Shown here: positions 1 through 6,068 of the stretch, in pieces
Numbering within the stretch: position 1 is the first letter of the stretch
Layout: every line of letters begins with the position of its first letter
Assembly (NCBI GenBank): GCA_027005175.1
Contig: JALTMC010000898.1
Span: 1-9,195, forward strand
Direction: 5' to 3'
DNA: 9,195 bases
Source of the DNA: Myxococcales bacterium
GTDB taxonomy: Bacteria > Myxococcota_C > UBA6777
The notes under the pieces: model-generated
What the model saw: the letters and a program-made list of their open reading frames with translations, nothing else
Database searches by the model: none
What the model was told of the DNA's origin: nothing
Program-made: the position numbers and the translations under genes

Positions 1-1258
1 CCTACAAAGCAAGCTGCCTCCCCATCGAAAGATCCCCTGGCAGTTGGAAGAGGTCGTTCAGTGCGCTCTCGCCAAACGGCCCGAAGACCGGTTTCTCAGC
101 GTAGAAGAGATGGAGCAGGCATTTTTTAACGTGCTACCTGATTTGCGACCCACAGGAGCTTATATCACAGGAGCACACACAGAACTACAAGATGTAAGTG
201 CTCTCTCCATTCGATCGTCACAGGCCAGTACAGGTGATACTGTTCGAGAAATTCCGGTCATCAACCAAGGTGGGTTCCCCCCGATTCAACAACCACAGCA
301 AGACGCACCACAAACACCCAACTCAGCGTTTGAACAGTCACTCTTTGCCTCCCAAGATCTCAATAACTACCAATCCTTCTATGACCAAGATGGCGGTGAG
401 ACGGAAGTTGCGATTCAAACCGTCGGCTCTGTCAGAGACCAAGCTTCTTTTCTCCAAGACCAGGAGCCAAACTCTCTTCTCCATAGCCGGGATCCAAACT
501 CTTTTCTTCACAACCAAGAACAACATTCTTTTCTTCGCGACCAGATCGACTTGGGTTCGATGCATCCAGACGTTGACGCACCACCGGCATCACCGTCACG
601 TCAGGACTTTCAACGCAAGGTCATTGAAATTGATCGACGTCAGGAACCCCAACCCAGTATTCCCTTACCGACCCCCCCGCTGTTCCCCCCGGAAAGCTAC
701 TCTTCGTTACAAATCAGTGGACTCTCAGAAACTCCACATGTAGAACGAGGCTCCAACCCAGGAATTCAACGCGCTTCTGATCCTTATCAACGCGCCTCAG
801 ATCCTTATATCCCTTTCCAATCACAATCACTGTCTCAGTCACCTCCTGAGAGGATAGCAGCCCCTTCGAGCCCCCCTGGTCAGCTCCCTCTCCGTTCGGA
901 ACCATCAACAGGGCATCGTCCTCGACAGCCCAGAACGGCCATACGCTCCGCACTCCGAGAACCTGAGACTTCGACCAACAGGATGATTTATATCTGGTTT
1001 TCCTTAATCTTTGTCCTCTCCATCCTGCTGATCTTCTTTACCCGCTCCACATGGCAACCCTGGTTCACAGGTGAAAAGACGCAAAAACAGCAGCCCAAAC
1101 AACGCCTGGAACTCCCCGTACCACCACGTGTTCGCAGCACAACCCCTCCAAAACCAAACCTTGGGCAAACTCCCAAACCAAGTCCCCAAAAAAGCCCAGG
1201 GCAAACTCCCAAGCCAAGTCCCCGGAAAAGCCCAGCAGACGATATCAAAGAGATCTGA
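1..1258 (+). CDS. Transmembrane Hanks-type serine/threonine protein kinase, C-terminal part (5' truncated)
   Basis: The reading frame is open to the left edge (first full codon at base 2), so the N-lobe and active site lie outside the window. What remains starts at the end of the kinase C-lobe. The ALAKRPEDRF motif, with its invariant Arg, followed by SVEEMEQAF, is the classic subdomain XI ending of bacterial PknB-like kinases. About 290 residues of Gln/Pro/Ser-rich, probably disordered linker follow. Next comes one hydrophobic membrane segment (IYIWFSLIFVLSILLIFF, bases about 983-1042) and a short Pro/Lys-rich tail with a duplicated 12-residue unit. The expected topology is a cytoplasmic kinase with the tail across the membrane. 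The linker contains degenerate repeats (PNSLLHSRD/PNSFLHNQE and QRASDPY twice). A kinase with a C-terminal TM segment is common in Myxococcota. The substrate cannot be inferred. The gene converges on the MBL gene with 20 bp between stop codons. TTG at 44 lies inside the kinase domain and is not the true start. Confidence 0.85.
   Translation, partial: LQSKLPPHRKIPWQLEEVVQCALAKRPEDRFLSVEEMEQAFFNVLPDLRPTGAYITGAHTELQDVSALSIRSSQASTGDTVREIPVINQGGFPPIQQPQQDAPQTPNSAFEQSLFASQDLNNYQSFYDQDGGETEVAIQTVGSVRDQASFLQDQEPNSLLHSRDPNSFLHNQEQHSFLRDQIDLGSMHPDVDAPPASPSRQDFQRKVIEIDRRQEPQPSIPLPTPPLFPPESYSSLQISGLSETPHVERGSNPGIQRASDPYQRASDPYIPFQSQSLSQSPPERIAAPSSPPGQLPLRSEPSTGHRPRQPRTAIRSALREPETSTNRMIYIWFSLIFVLSILLIFFTRSTWQPWFTGEKTQKQQPKQRLELPVPPRVRSTTPPKPNLGQTPKPSPQKSPGQTPKPSPRKSPADDIKEI
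767..808 (+). repeat. 21-bp tandem repeat, two copies, in kinase linker
   Basis: Units 767-787 and 788-808 differ at two positions and encode QRASDPY twice. The repeat is in frame and lies in the disordered linker of the kinase. Confidence 0.85.
1163..1234 (+). repeat. 36-bp tandem repeat, two copies, in kinase C-terminal tail
   Basis: Units 1163-1198 and 1199-1234 differ at three positions and encode GQTPKPSPQKSP then GQTPKPSPRKSP. Being a multiple of three, the duplication keeps the frame. The Pro/Lys-rich tail follows the single membrane segment, so it is predicted to be extracytoplasmic and could contact the cell wall. That role is speculation. Confidence 0.85.
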
Positions 1259-1278
1259 TCGATCTCTTCCACAAGGCT

Positions 1279-1935
1279 CTACCGTAGCGATGCAAGAAAC
1301 GGGTTCGTTTTCGCCTCTCTAGCAAGCTCAGTGGGTGGTCCATGACCGGGAAAGACGCTGGCTTTTTCAACGTCCTGGATCAACCGTTGAATCGATTTTA
1401 ACAACACCTTCATACTACCGCCCGGCAAGTCGGTACGTCCAACAGAGCCCATAAACAGAACATCTCCTGCAAACAAAAAGTCATCCATATGAAATGTGAT
1501 GCTTCCTGGAGAGTGTCCTGGTGTTAGGATGGTTCGTATCTGAAGATTTCCGAAGGAGATCACCTCATGGTCCTCCATCCAATGGTCCACGGGTGGTGGT
1601 GATGGAAAAGGAGGCAGGCCAAAGAGAGAACATTGTTGCTCCACATTGTCGTAGAGCATCTTCTCATCCGGATGGAGATAGATTGGAGCACTTGACCATT
1701 TTTTCAGATCAGCCAAAGCTGCCACATGATCCAGGTGAGCGTGGGTTTGCAAAAGAATCTTCAGTGTCGCATCATGCGTTTCGATCATCTGTTGCAGAAC
1801 CGGCGCCTCATCACAAGCGTCCACTAACACAGCTTCTCGTGTCTCCTTGCACACAACAAGATAACTGTTTGCAGCAAATGGACCCACTGTCCGCCAGTCA
1901 ATGATCAACCTCTCTGTCTCTATCGTATTCTGCAT
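1279..1935 (-). CDS. Metallo-beta-lactamase-fold hydrolase (glyoxalase II-like, YcbL type)
   Basis: A 218-residue protein with all the metal-binding motifs of the glyoxalase II/YcbL branch of the MBL superfamily: THAHLDH (residues 64-70), PGHSPG with His141, GD with Asp158, GRTDLPGG (166-173) and PGHGPPT with His198. Together these give a complete dinuclear metal site. The length fits stand-alone small glyoxalase II-like proteins (about 210 residues) that lack the C-terminal substrate-binding domain of classical GloB. The likely reaction is hydrolysis of a thioester such as S-lactoylglutathione, but family members vary and the substrate is unproven. There is no signal peptide, so it is cytoplasmic. 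The start is ATG at 1935 (MQNTIETERL); only a weak purine-rich stretch precedes it. The gene is monocistronic here, convergent with the kinase and divergent from the PEGA-protein gene. Confidence 0.9.
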   Translation of the reverse strand: MQNTIETERLIIDWRTVGPFAANSYLVVCKETREAVLVDACDEAPVLQQMIETHDATLKILLQTHAHLDHVAALADLKKWSSAPIYLHPDEKMLYDNVEQQCSLFGLPPFPSPPPVDHWMEDHEVISFGNLQIRTILTPGHSPGSITFHMDDFLFAGDVLFMGSVGRTDLPGGSMKVLLKSIQRLIQDVEKASVFPGHGPPTELAREAKTNPFLASLR

Positions 1936-2011
1936 GGTTGTCTCGCTTCGCTCTGGTGTCGGGTTAACAATTCAATCGATGCAGGGATATGCAACACATC
2001 CACAACACAAC

Positions 2012-2030
2012 GATGGGATGGGATGGGATG
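2012..2030. repeat. GATGG microsatellite (3.8 copies)
   Basis: Four successive GATGG-type units (19 bp) lie in the 223-bp divergent intergenic region between the MBL gene and the PEGA-protein gene. Copy-number change here would alter spacing upstream of both genes, but no effect can be shown. Confidence 0.8.
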
Positions 2031-2050
2031 TAGCAGCCCACTCACGAGAT

Positions 2051-2122
2051 GTCAAAAGTGAACCAGCACCCCGTCAAAAGTCATGACTTTAAATTTACAG
2101 GTTTGTTCGTCAATGATAAACT
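2051..2122 (+). promoter_or_regulatory. Sigma70-like promoter with upstream 14-bp palindromic operator candidate
   Basis: A -35-like TTTACA (2094-2099, 5/6 match) and a -10-like TAAACT (2117-2122, 4/6) are 17 bp apart, placing the start of transcription near 2130, about 30 nt before the ATG at 2159. The perfect palindrome AAAGTCATGACTTT (2077-2090) ends three bases before the -35 box. The 9-bp word GTCAAAAGT occurs at 2051-2059 and 2073-2081, exactly 22 bp (two helical turns) apart, the second copy overlapping the palindrome. The arrangement looks like a transcription-factor site controlling the downstream envelope genes. The regulator is unknown. Confidence 0.5.
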
Positions 2123-2158
2123 TTATCTTGTTGAAATTCAAAGCCTTAAAGGAATACA

Positions 2159-3268
2159 ATGTCTGTATCACGAGTCCTTCCAACCCATTGCACAAGCCTC
2201 CTTTTGCTACTGCTCGGGGGATTGCCCTTTCCCGTGCTGGCACAACCTGCAGTCATTGTCAGTTGTGATTTTCTGCTGCGGGAGAAGTTGTATCCCAAGG
2301 CCTTTCGTTGCTTTATGGACAAAGCCAAACAGACCCTACAACACAAAAAGACCATGAGCAAGCTGCGTAGAATTCAGATTGGAATTCAGATACAGCAGGC
2401 GGCAGGCGCGGCCGAGCAGATCGCCCGGCAGTCCAACACCATCGAAAAAAAGGCGTATTGGTGGGAACAAGCTGTTCAAGTCATGCGTTTATCCTACCGC
2501 CAGAAGTTGTGCGTTCGAACCTACCGGTGTCGTCAGCTGCTGGGTAAGATCGCGGAGCTACAACAAAAGATAGGATATGGTCGGTTGACCGTTCGACTTC
2601 CAGCGAAGATCAAAGTCCGTGTGTACCTACGAGGCTATCAACTCAAACGCCACTCTGACCTGATACAAGAACGCTGGACAGCCAAGCGGTTGCGACCGGG
2701 GCCGTATATCTTGGTTGTAAAAACAGACACAGGCCAAAGCAGACGTTGTCGGACCTTCTTAAAACGTGGTCAAGAACAACACGTCCGATGCAGCCCAAAC
2801 CTATCGCAATTATCTCATCGAAAACACAGAGCAAAGCCAATCCCTCTCCCCCAACATCCCGGTTCAGGGCTTGCAACAACAGGATGGATTGTTGTAGGAG
2901 TGGGCGCTGTGGTAGTGCTCACAGGAAGTGTCCTTTTGGGTCTTGGCCAAGATGCGTTAACCCAGAGAGATGAAAGATCCGACAAGCTGAGAGAGATGGG
3001 ACGTTCCGCTACAGCCAACGCTTTGCAATCGCTCGCTCAAAAGGCGAGCACGCAGCTCATCCCCGAGATCGAAGCACTGGATCAATCAGGCCGCACTCAG
3101 ATTCTAGCAGGCTGGTTCATGGCAGGCCTGGGCGTCACAACCTTGGGCATAGGGTTTGCGTTGACGATGATAAACCGACCTTCACCGTCAACAACTCCTT
3201 CACCACAATCACAACCCAATCATTCACGTTCTCTCATTATCATAGAGACAGAACCCTCTCACCCTTGA
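2159..3268 (+). CDS. Secreted PEGA-like domain protein with two C-terminal membrane segments
   Basis: The 369-residue product starts with a signal peptide: hydrophobic SLLLLLLGGLPFPVLA, probable cleavage after Ala28. Residues 35-135 form a helical Lys/Arg-rich region. Residues about 140-211 (GRLTVRLPAKIKVRVYLRG ... LRPGPYILVVKTDTG) have the beta-rich pattern of PEGA-like domains, which often bind or decorate surface structures. Two hydrophobic helices follow (about 241-263 and 315-338) around a charged loop, then a Pro/Ser-rich tail. PEGA plus C-terminal TM pairs are common in hypothetical proteins of myxobacteria. The mature part has Cys36/51, 118/124 and 197/211, three pairs that could form disulfides in the periplasm. 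The start is well supported: AAAGGA at 2148-2153, five bases before the ATG, with a promoter just upstream. The stop is 6 bp before the SDR gene, so the two are probably co-transcribed. Function unknown; the PEGA call is by pattern only. Confidence 0.7.
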   Translation: MSVSRVLPTHCTSLLLLLLGGLPFPVLAQPAVIVSCDFLLREKLYPKAFRCFMDKAKQTLQHKKTMSKLRRIQIGIQIQQAAGAAEQIARQSNTIEKKAYWWEQAVQVMRLSYRQKLCVRTYRCRQLLGKIAELQQKIGYGRLTVRLPAKIKVRVYLRGYQLKRHSDLIQERWTAKRLRPGPYILVVKTDTGQSRRCRTFLKRGQEQHVRCSPNLSQLSHRKHRAKPIPLPQHPGSGLATTGWIVVGVGAVVVLTGSVLLGLGQDALTQRDERSDKLREMGRSATANALQSLAQKASTQLIPEIEALDQSGRTQILAGWFMAGLGVTTLGIGFALTMINRPSPSTTPSPQSQPNHSRSLIIIETEPSHP

Positions 3269-3274
3269 AGGTAC

Positions 3275-4048
3275 ATGGGAATGACCAAACAAATTCTTGG
3301 AAATGAACCACCCTCCGCTCTGATCATTGGAGCCTCTTCAGGGATGGGAAAAGAACTCGCACGACAACTTGTTGGTGATGGATATCATGTCGCTCTGGTT
3401 GCACGACGCCAAGAACGACTCGAAGAACTCGCCCGTGAGTTGAACGAAGGGCATGAACAACCTGTCGCGCACAGCTTTGCACACGATGTAACCCACTACG
3501 ACGAAGTGCCCGGACTGTTTAGTACGATCACCAGTACCATGCGCGGACTTGATGTCGTAGTCTTTGCAGCAGGCATCATGCCGGACGTTGGAGAAAAGGA
3601 GTACGACTTCGCAAAATCTCGCGAGATCATGGAGGTCAATTTACTCGGTGCAATCGCCTGGTTGGGAGAGGCTGCCTCCCGCTTTATCCACACCAAGCAT
3701 GGAACGATTGTGGGTATAAGCTCCGTCGCAGGAGACCGAGGCCGCAAAGCCAATCCCCCCTACGCTGCCAGTAAATCCGCGCTGACAACCTATTTGGAGT
3801 CACTGCGTAACCGCCTAGCACGGTACGGAATCCGAGTTGTGACCATCAAACCCGGCCCCGTTCATACACCCATGACAGCTCACCTCAAGAAAATGCTATT
3901 TCCGATCCAGGCCAATGTTGCAGCACAACAAATCGCTCACGCTATTGCCAAACGCAACGGGGAGGTTTATGTTCCCGGTCGGTGGCGTCTGATCATGGCA
4001 ATCATTCGCAATATCCCTAGCTTCATCTTTCGAAAAACGTCCATTTAG
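3275..4048 (+). CDS. DprE2-like short-chain dehydrogenase/reductase (predicted 2-keto-pentose reductase)
   Basis: A 257-residue classical SDR: nucleotide-binding GASSGMG (19-25), VFAAG in place of NNAG (96-100), Ser150 in GISSVAG, catalytic Tyr163-x3-Lys167 (YAASK) and PGPVHTPM (193-200). Double Arg after the second strand (VARRQER) suggests NADP(H). Beyond the general SDR fold, the region SSVAGDRGRKAN, YGIRVVTIKPG, MTAHLKK and the C-terminal end IRNIPSFIFRKTSI closely match my recollection of mycobacterial DprE2, which ends in a similar HIPRSIFRK sequence. DprE2 reduces the 2-keto intermediate made by DprE1, yielding decaprenylphosphoryl-arabinose. Here the next gene downstream is DprE1-like, which strongly supports this reading. 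The hydrophobic C-terminus may associate with the membrane. It starts 6 bp after the PEGA gene. GAAGG (3267-3271) is only 3 bases from the ATG at 3275 but 9 from the ATG at 3281, so the later start (255 residues) is equally possible. Confidence 0.85.
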   Translation: MGMTKQILGNEPPSALIIGASSGMGKELARQLVGDGYHVALVARRQERLEELARELNEGHEQPVAHSFAHDVTHYDEVPGLFSTITSTMRGLDVVVFAAGIMPDVGEKEYDFAKSREIMEVNLLGAIAWLGEAASRFIHTKHGTIVGISSVAGDRGRKANPPYAASKSALTTYLESLRNRLARYGIRVVTIKPGPVHTPMTAHLKKMLFPIQANVAAQQIAHAIAKRNGEVYVPGRWRLIMAIIRNIPSFIFRKTSI

Positions 4049-4120
4049 GTCGTAAAACGGAAACCTGACAGCCTGTAAAAGAAATGGATATAGCGAAAGC
4101 CCCTGTATATTCACAACCTG

Positions 4121-4241
4121 GAAAGCCCCACTCTGAAGAAAAGAAGTGCGTGAAAGCACACTCCGAGCAGCGTACCCTTCAGAGTGAACCAAAGGATTGA
4201 GCCGACTTCCATCGTTTTTTTCTCCTCAGAGTGGGGGTTTT
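4121..4241. repeat. 121-bp imperfect inverted-repeat element (MITE-like or RNA leader)
   Basis: The left arm 4122-4146 pairs with the right arm 4240-4216. Of 25 positions I count 20 Watson-Crick pairs, 2 G-U and 3 mismatches, including an 11-bp perfect core (CCCCACTCTGA at 4126-4136 with TCAGAGTGGGG at 4226-4236). A third block, CTTCAGAGTG (4177-4186), is a perfect complement of 4129-4138, so the left arm could pair with either. The word AACCTG flanks the element at 4115-4120 and 4250-4255 but also occurs at 4062-4067, so it is weak evidence for a target duplication. The element lies between the DprE2-like and DprE1-like genes, ending about 30 bp before the latter's ribosome-binding site. Confidence 0.65.
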
Positions 4242-4271
4242 AGCCTCTGAACCTGCGCAAACTTGCACACG

Positions 4272-4279
4272 AAAGGAGG
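4272..4279 (+). promoter_or_regulatory. Strong Shine-Dalgarno (AAAGGAGG) that places the oxidase start at a CTG codon
   Basis: AAAGGAGG is one of the best ribosome-binding sites in the window. Seven bases downstream in the oxidase frame is CTG (4287-4289). The only upstream in-frame candidate, TTG at 4263, has no ribosome-binding site and would place this one inside the coding region. The CTG is therefore the likelier initiation codon. Confidence 0.55.
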
Positions 4280-4286
4280 CAATACA

Positions 4287-5984
4287 CTGAACCGGGTCGC
4301 CAACCACCAAAACACCGAACGTAGTACAAACGAGGATTTGACCTTGCAAGAATCAGCATCAATATCGTCTGCAACCACAGAGAACACCGAAGCTCCGAAC
4401 AATGGCTTGGGAGAGGCATTGTCTGAAAGTCCCACGTCCGAAGAGCCAGGAACACCAGACCTCCAAACAGAGGGGAAGTCCCAAACAGAGGGGAAGTCCC
4501 AAACAGAGGGAGAGGACTGGTTGTTGTCTCAACCGTTGACGGACCACCGACGATTGCAACGTGTGGGTGGCTGGGGAATGGCTCATGCGGCTGATTGCTA
4601 TACCATTCGACCCTCCACGCTCTCACAAGTAGAGACGATCTTCTCACAAGCACGAGAGTCGCACCATAAGATCACGCTTCGTGGAAGTGCCCAAAGTTAT
4701 GGAGATCCGCATATTGGGCAGAACACGATCTTGCTCGACTGTACTCGAATGAATCGGATACTCGACTGGGATCCAACGACGGGAATTATCGAGATCGAAC
4801 CCGGTGTTCGGATTGCCGACTTGTGGCGCTATACTTTGGAAGATGGATGGTGGCCTCCTGTGGTCAGTGGCACAATGCAACCGACCCTTGCGGGTGCGGC
4901 AGCCATGAATATTCATGGCAAAAACAACTTCAAAGCCGGAACCATTGGAGAATACATCCTCTCCTTTGAGATCCTTACTCCTCAAGGAGAAAAGTTAGAG
5001 TGTAGCCCCACCCAAAACAAAGACATGTTTTATGCCGCCATTGGTGGCTTTGGTATGCTTGGATACTTCACTCGATTCCGTATGCAGATGAAACGCATAC
5101 ATAGTGGAGATGTCGAAGTTACGGCCATTTCCACAAGCTCCATCCAAGAGATGATGGATCATTTTGAAGCCAACCTTGCGATGGACTATCTCGTCGGTTG
5201 GATCGACTGTACATCCCGCAACAAGAGCCTCGGACGAGGACTGATCCACGCTGCTCGACACCTCCCCGCCGGAGAAGACAGCGATCCTTTCTCGTCGCTA
5301 CGTGTAAGCCGACAAGAACTCCCTGACACTTTGTTTGGAGTTGTCCCCAAATCAACCATGTGGCTTGGTATGTGGCTCGCCCGCCCCTTCTGGCGTTGGG
5401 TCAATGCACTCAAATACCATATGGGACAACGCGAGGCCAAAGCTCCTCCTTACCTTCAGAGCCATGCCAGCTTCAACTTCTTGCTCGACTACGTACCCAA
5501 CTGGAAATTTGGTTACAAACCACATGGCTTGATCCAATACCAATCCTTTGTCCCCAAAGAGGTCGCACGTGAGGTCTTTGAAGAGCAACTTAAGCTCTCA
5601 CAAAAAGCAAATATCACCCCCTATCTCGGCGTGTTAAAGAAACACCGACCTGACCCCTTCCTCCTCACACATGCTGTTGATGGTTATAGCTTCGCTCTCG
5701 ATTACGCTGTCACACCGCGCAACCGCAATCGACTCCAAGGTCTCATTCGCACCATGACACAGCTCGTACTCGACGCAGGAGGTCGCTTCTACTTCGCCAA
5801 AGATGGAATTCTTCAACCTCGTGAGATCCGGCAGGCATGGCCCGATGAAGCATTCTCCACCTTTCGCGACCTCAAACAAAAACATGATCCAGACATGCTC
5901 CTGGAGTCCGACCTGTCCCGTCGCATCGGAATCTTTGAACCCGACTTCATGGCACAAGAGCTTCCCTCCGATTCCGAACCCTGA
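4287..5984 (+). CDS. DprE1-like FAD-dependent polyprenyl-phospho-pentose 2'-oxidase
   Basis: A VAO/PCMH-fold FAD oxidoreductase of 565 residues from CTG 4287 (573 from TTG 4263, whose numbering is used here). Key motifs are GGWG (102-105), the FAD loop RGSAQSYGD (140-148), the HGKN signature (218-221) continuing AGTIGEYILSFEILTPQGE, GGFGMLGYFTRFRM (261-274), GLIQYQSFVP (422-431) and RFYFAKDG with Lys513. HGKN-x3-AGxxG and the AKD lysine match DprE1, which oxidises the 2'-OH of decaprenylphosphoryl-ribose. The C-terminal DPDMLLESDLSRRIGIF also matches the DprE1 ending. Relative to about 461 residues in M. tuberculosis DprE1, it has an N-terminal acidic, low-complexity extension of roughly 90 residues containing QTEGKS repeats. 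The site of the benzothiazinone-reactive Cys387 appears to be Ala478, and Asn385 appears to be Ser476. It probably works with the upstream DprE2-like SDR at the inner membrane. A D-arabinose product is inferred. Confidence 0.85.
   Translation: MNRVANHQNTERSTNEDLTLQESASISSATTENTEAPNNGLGEALSESPTSEEPGTPDLQTEGKSQTEGKSQTEGEDWLLSQPLTDHRRLQRVGGWGMAHAADCYTIRPSTLSQVETIFSQARESHHKITLRGSAQSYGDPHIGQNTILLDCTRMNRILDWDPTTGIIEIEPGVRIADLWRYTLEDGWWPPVVSGTMQPTLAGAAAMNIHGKNNFKAGTIGEYILSFEILTPQGEKLECSPTQNKDMFYAAIGGFGMLGYFTRFRMQMKRIHSGDVEVTAISTSSIQEMMDHFEANLAMDYLVGWIDCTSRNKSLGRGLIHAARHLPAGEDSDPFSSLRVSRQELPDTLFGVVPKSTMWLGMWLARPFWRWVNALKYHMGQREAKAPPYLQSHASFNFLLDYVPNWKFGYKPHGLIQYQSFVPKEVAREVFEEQLKLSQKANITPYLGVLKKHRPDPFLLTHAVDGYSFALDYAVTPRNRNRLQGLIRTMTQLVLDAGGRFYFAKDGILQPREIRQAWPDEAFSTFRDLKQKHDPDMLLESDLSRRIGIFEPDFMAQELPSDSEP
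4463..4511 (+). repeat. 18-bp tandem repeat (2.7 copies) in oxidase N-terminal extension
   Basis: CCAAACAGAGGGGAAGTC at 4463-4480 is repeated identically at 4481-4498, with a partial third copy to about 4511. It encodes QTEGKS-QTEGKS-QTEGED. In-frame slippage seems to have lengthened a disordered tail ahead of the FAD domain. Confidence 0.9.
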
Positions 5985-6026
5985 GTTGGAGCTTCCCTCC
6001 GATTCCGAGCCCCGAGTTGGAGCTTC
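5958..6026 (+). repeat. 31-bp tandem duplication across the oxidase stop codon
   Basis: Units 5958-5988 and 5989-6019 differ at two positions, and a short third start (GAGCTTC) follows. The oxidase stop TGA (5982-5984) lies in the first unit; in the second unit it is changed to CGA. A 31-bp unit is not a multiple of three, so this duplicates the gene end rather than extending the protein. It fills most of the 84-bp gap before the TPR gene. Confidence 0.85.
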
Positions 6027-6068
6027 ATTTCAACGTGACATCCAGCACTCACAACTTGGAACACTTCA

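Noticed and set aside
198-743. 181-codon plus-strand ORF within the kinase linker
   Set aside because: It is in another frame of the low-complexity kinase linker, shows no family motif, and the kinase frame is continuous from the edge.
1986-2030. Possible G-quadruplex formed by the GGG runs upstream of the MBL gene
   Set aside because: Only three closely spaced GGG runs are present, and the fourth is about 25 bp away, so a stable structure is doubtful.
3896-4192. 98-codon minus-strand ORF covering the SDR 3' end
   Set aside because: It overlaps the conserved SDR C-terminus antisense, has no family features and no promoter or ribosome-binding site of note.
4084-4200. 38-codon ORF in the gap between the SDR and oxidase genes, a possible leader peptide
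   Set aside because: It has only a poor purine-rich stretch upstream, a composition without features, and lies over the inverted-repeat element; nothing supports translation.
4201-4221. T-run at 4215-4221 as an intrinsic terminator for the SDR gene
   Set aside because: No compact GC-rich hairpin lies directly before the T-run; the nearby arms form a loop of at least 38 nt or enclose the run instead.
4240-4653. 137-codon minus-strand ORF opposite the oxidase N-terminus
   Set aside because: Its repeated LFGTSP segment is just the antisense of the 18-bp repeat; the region is explained by the oxidase gene.
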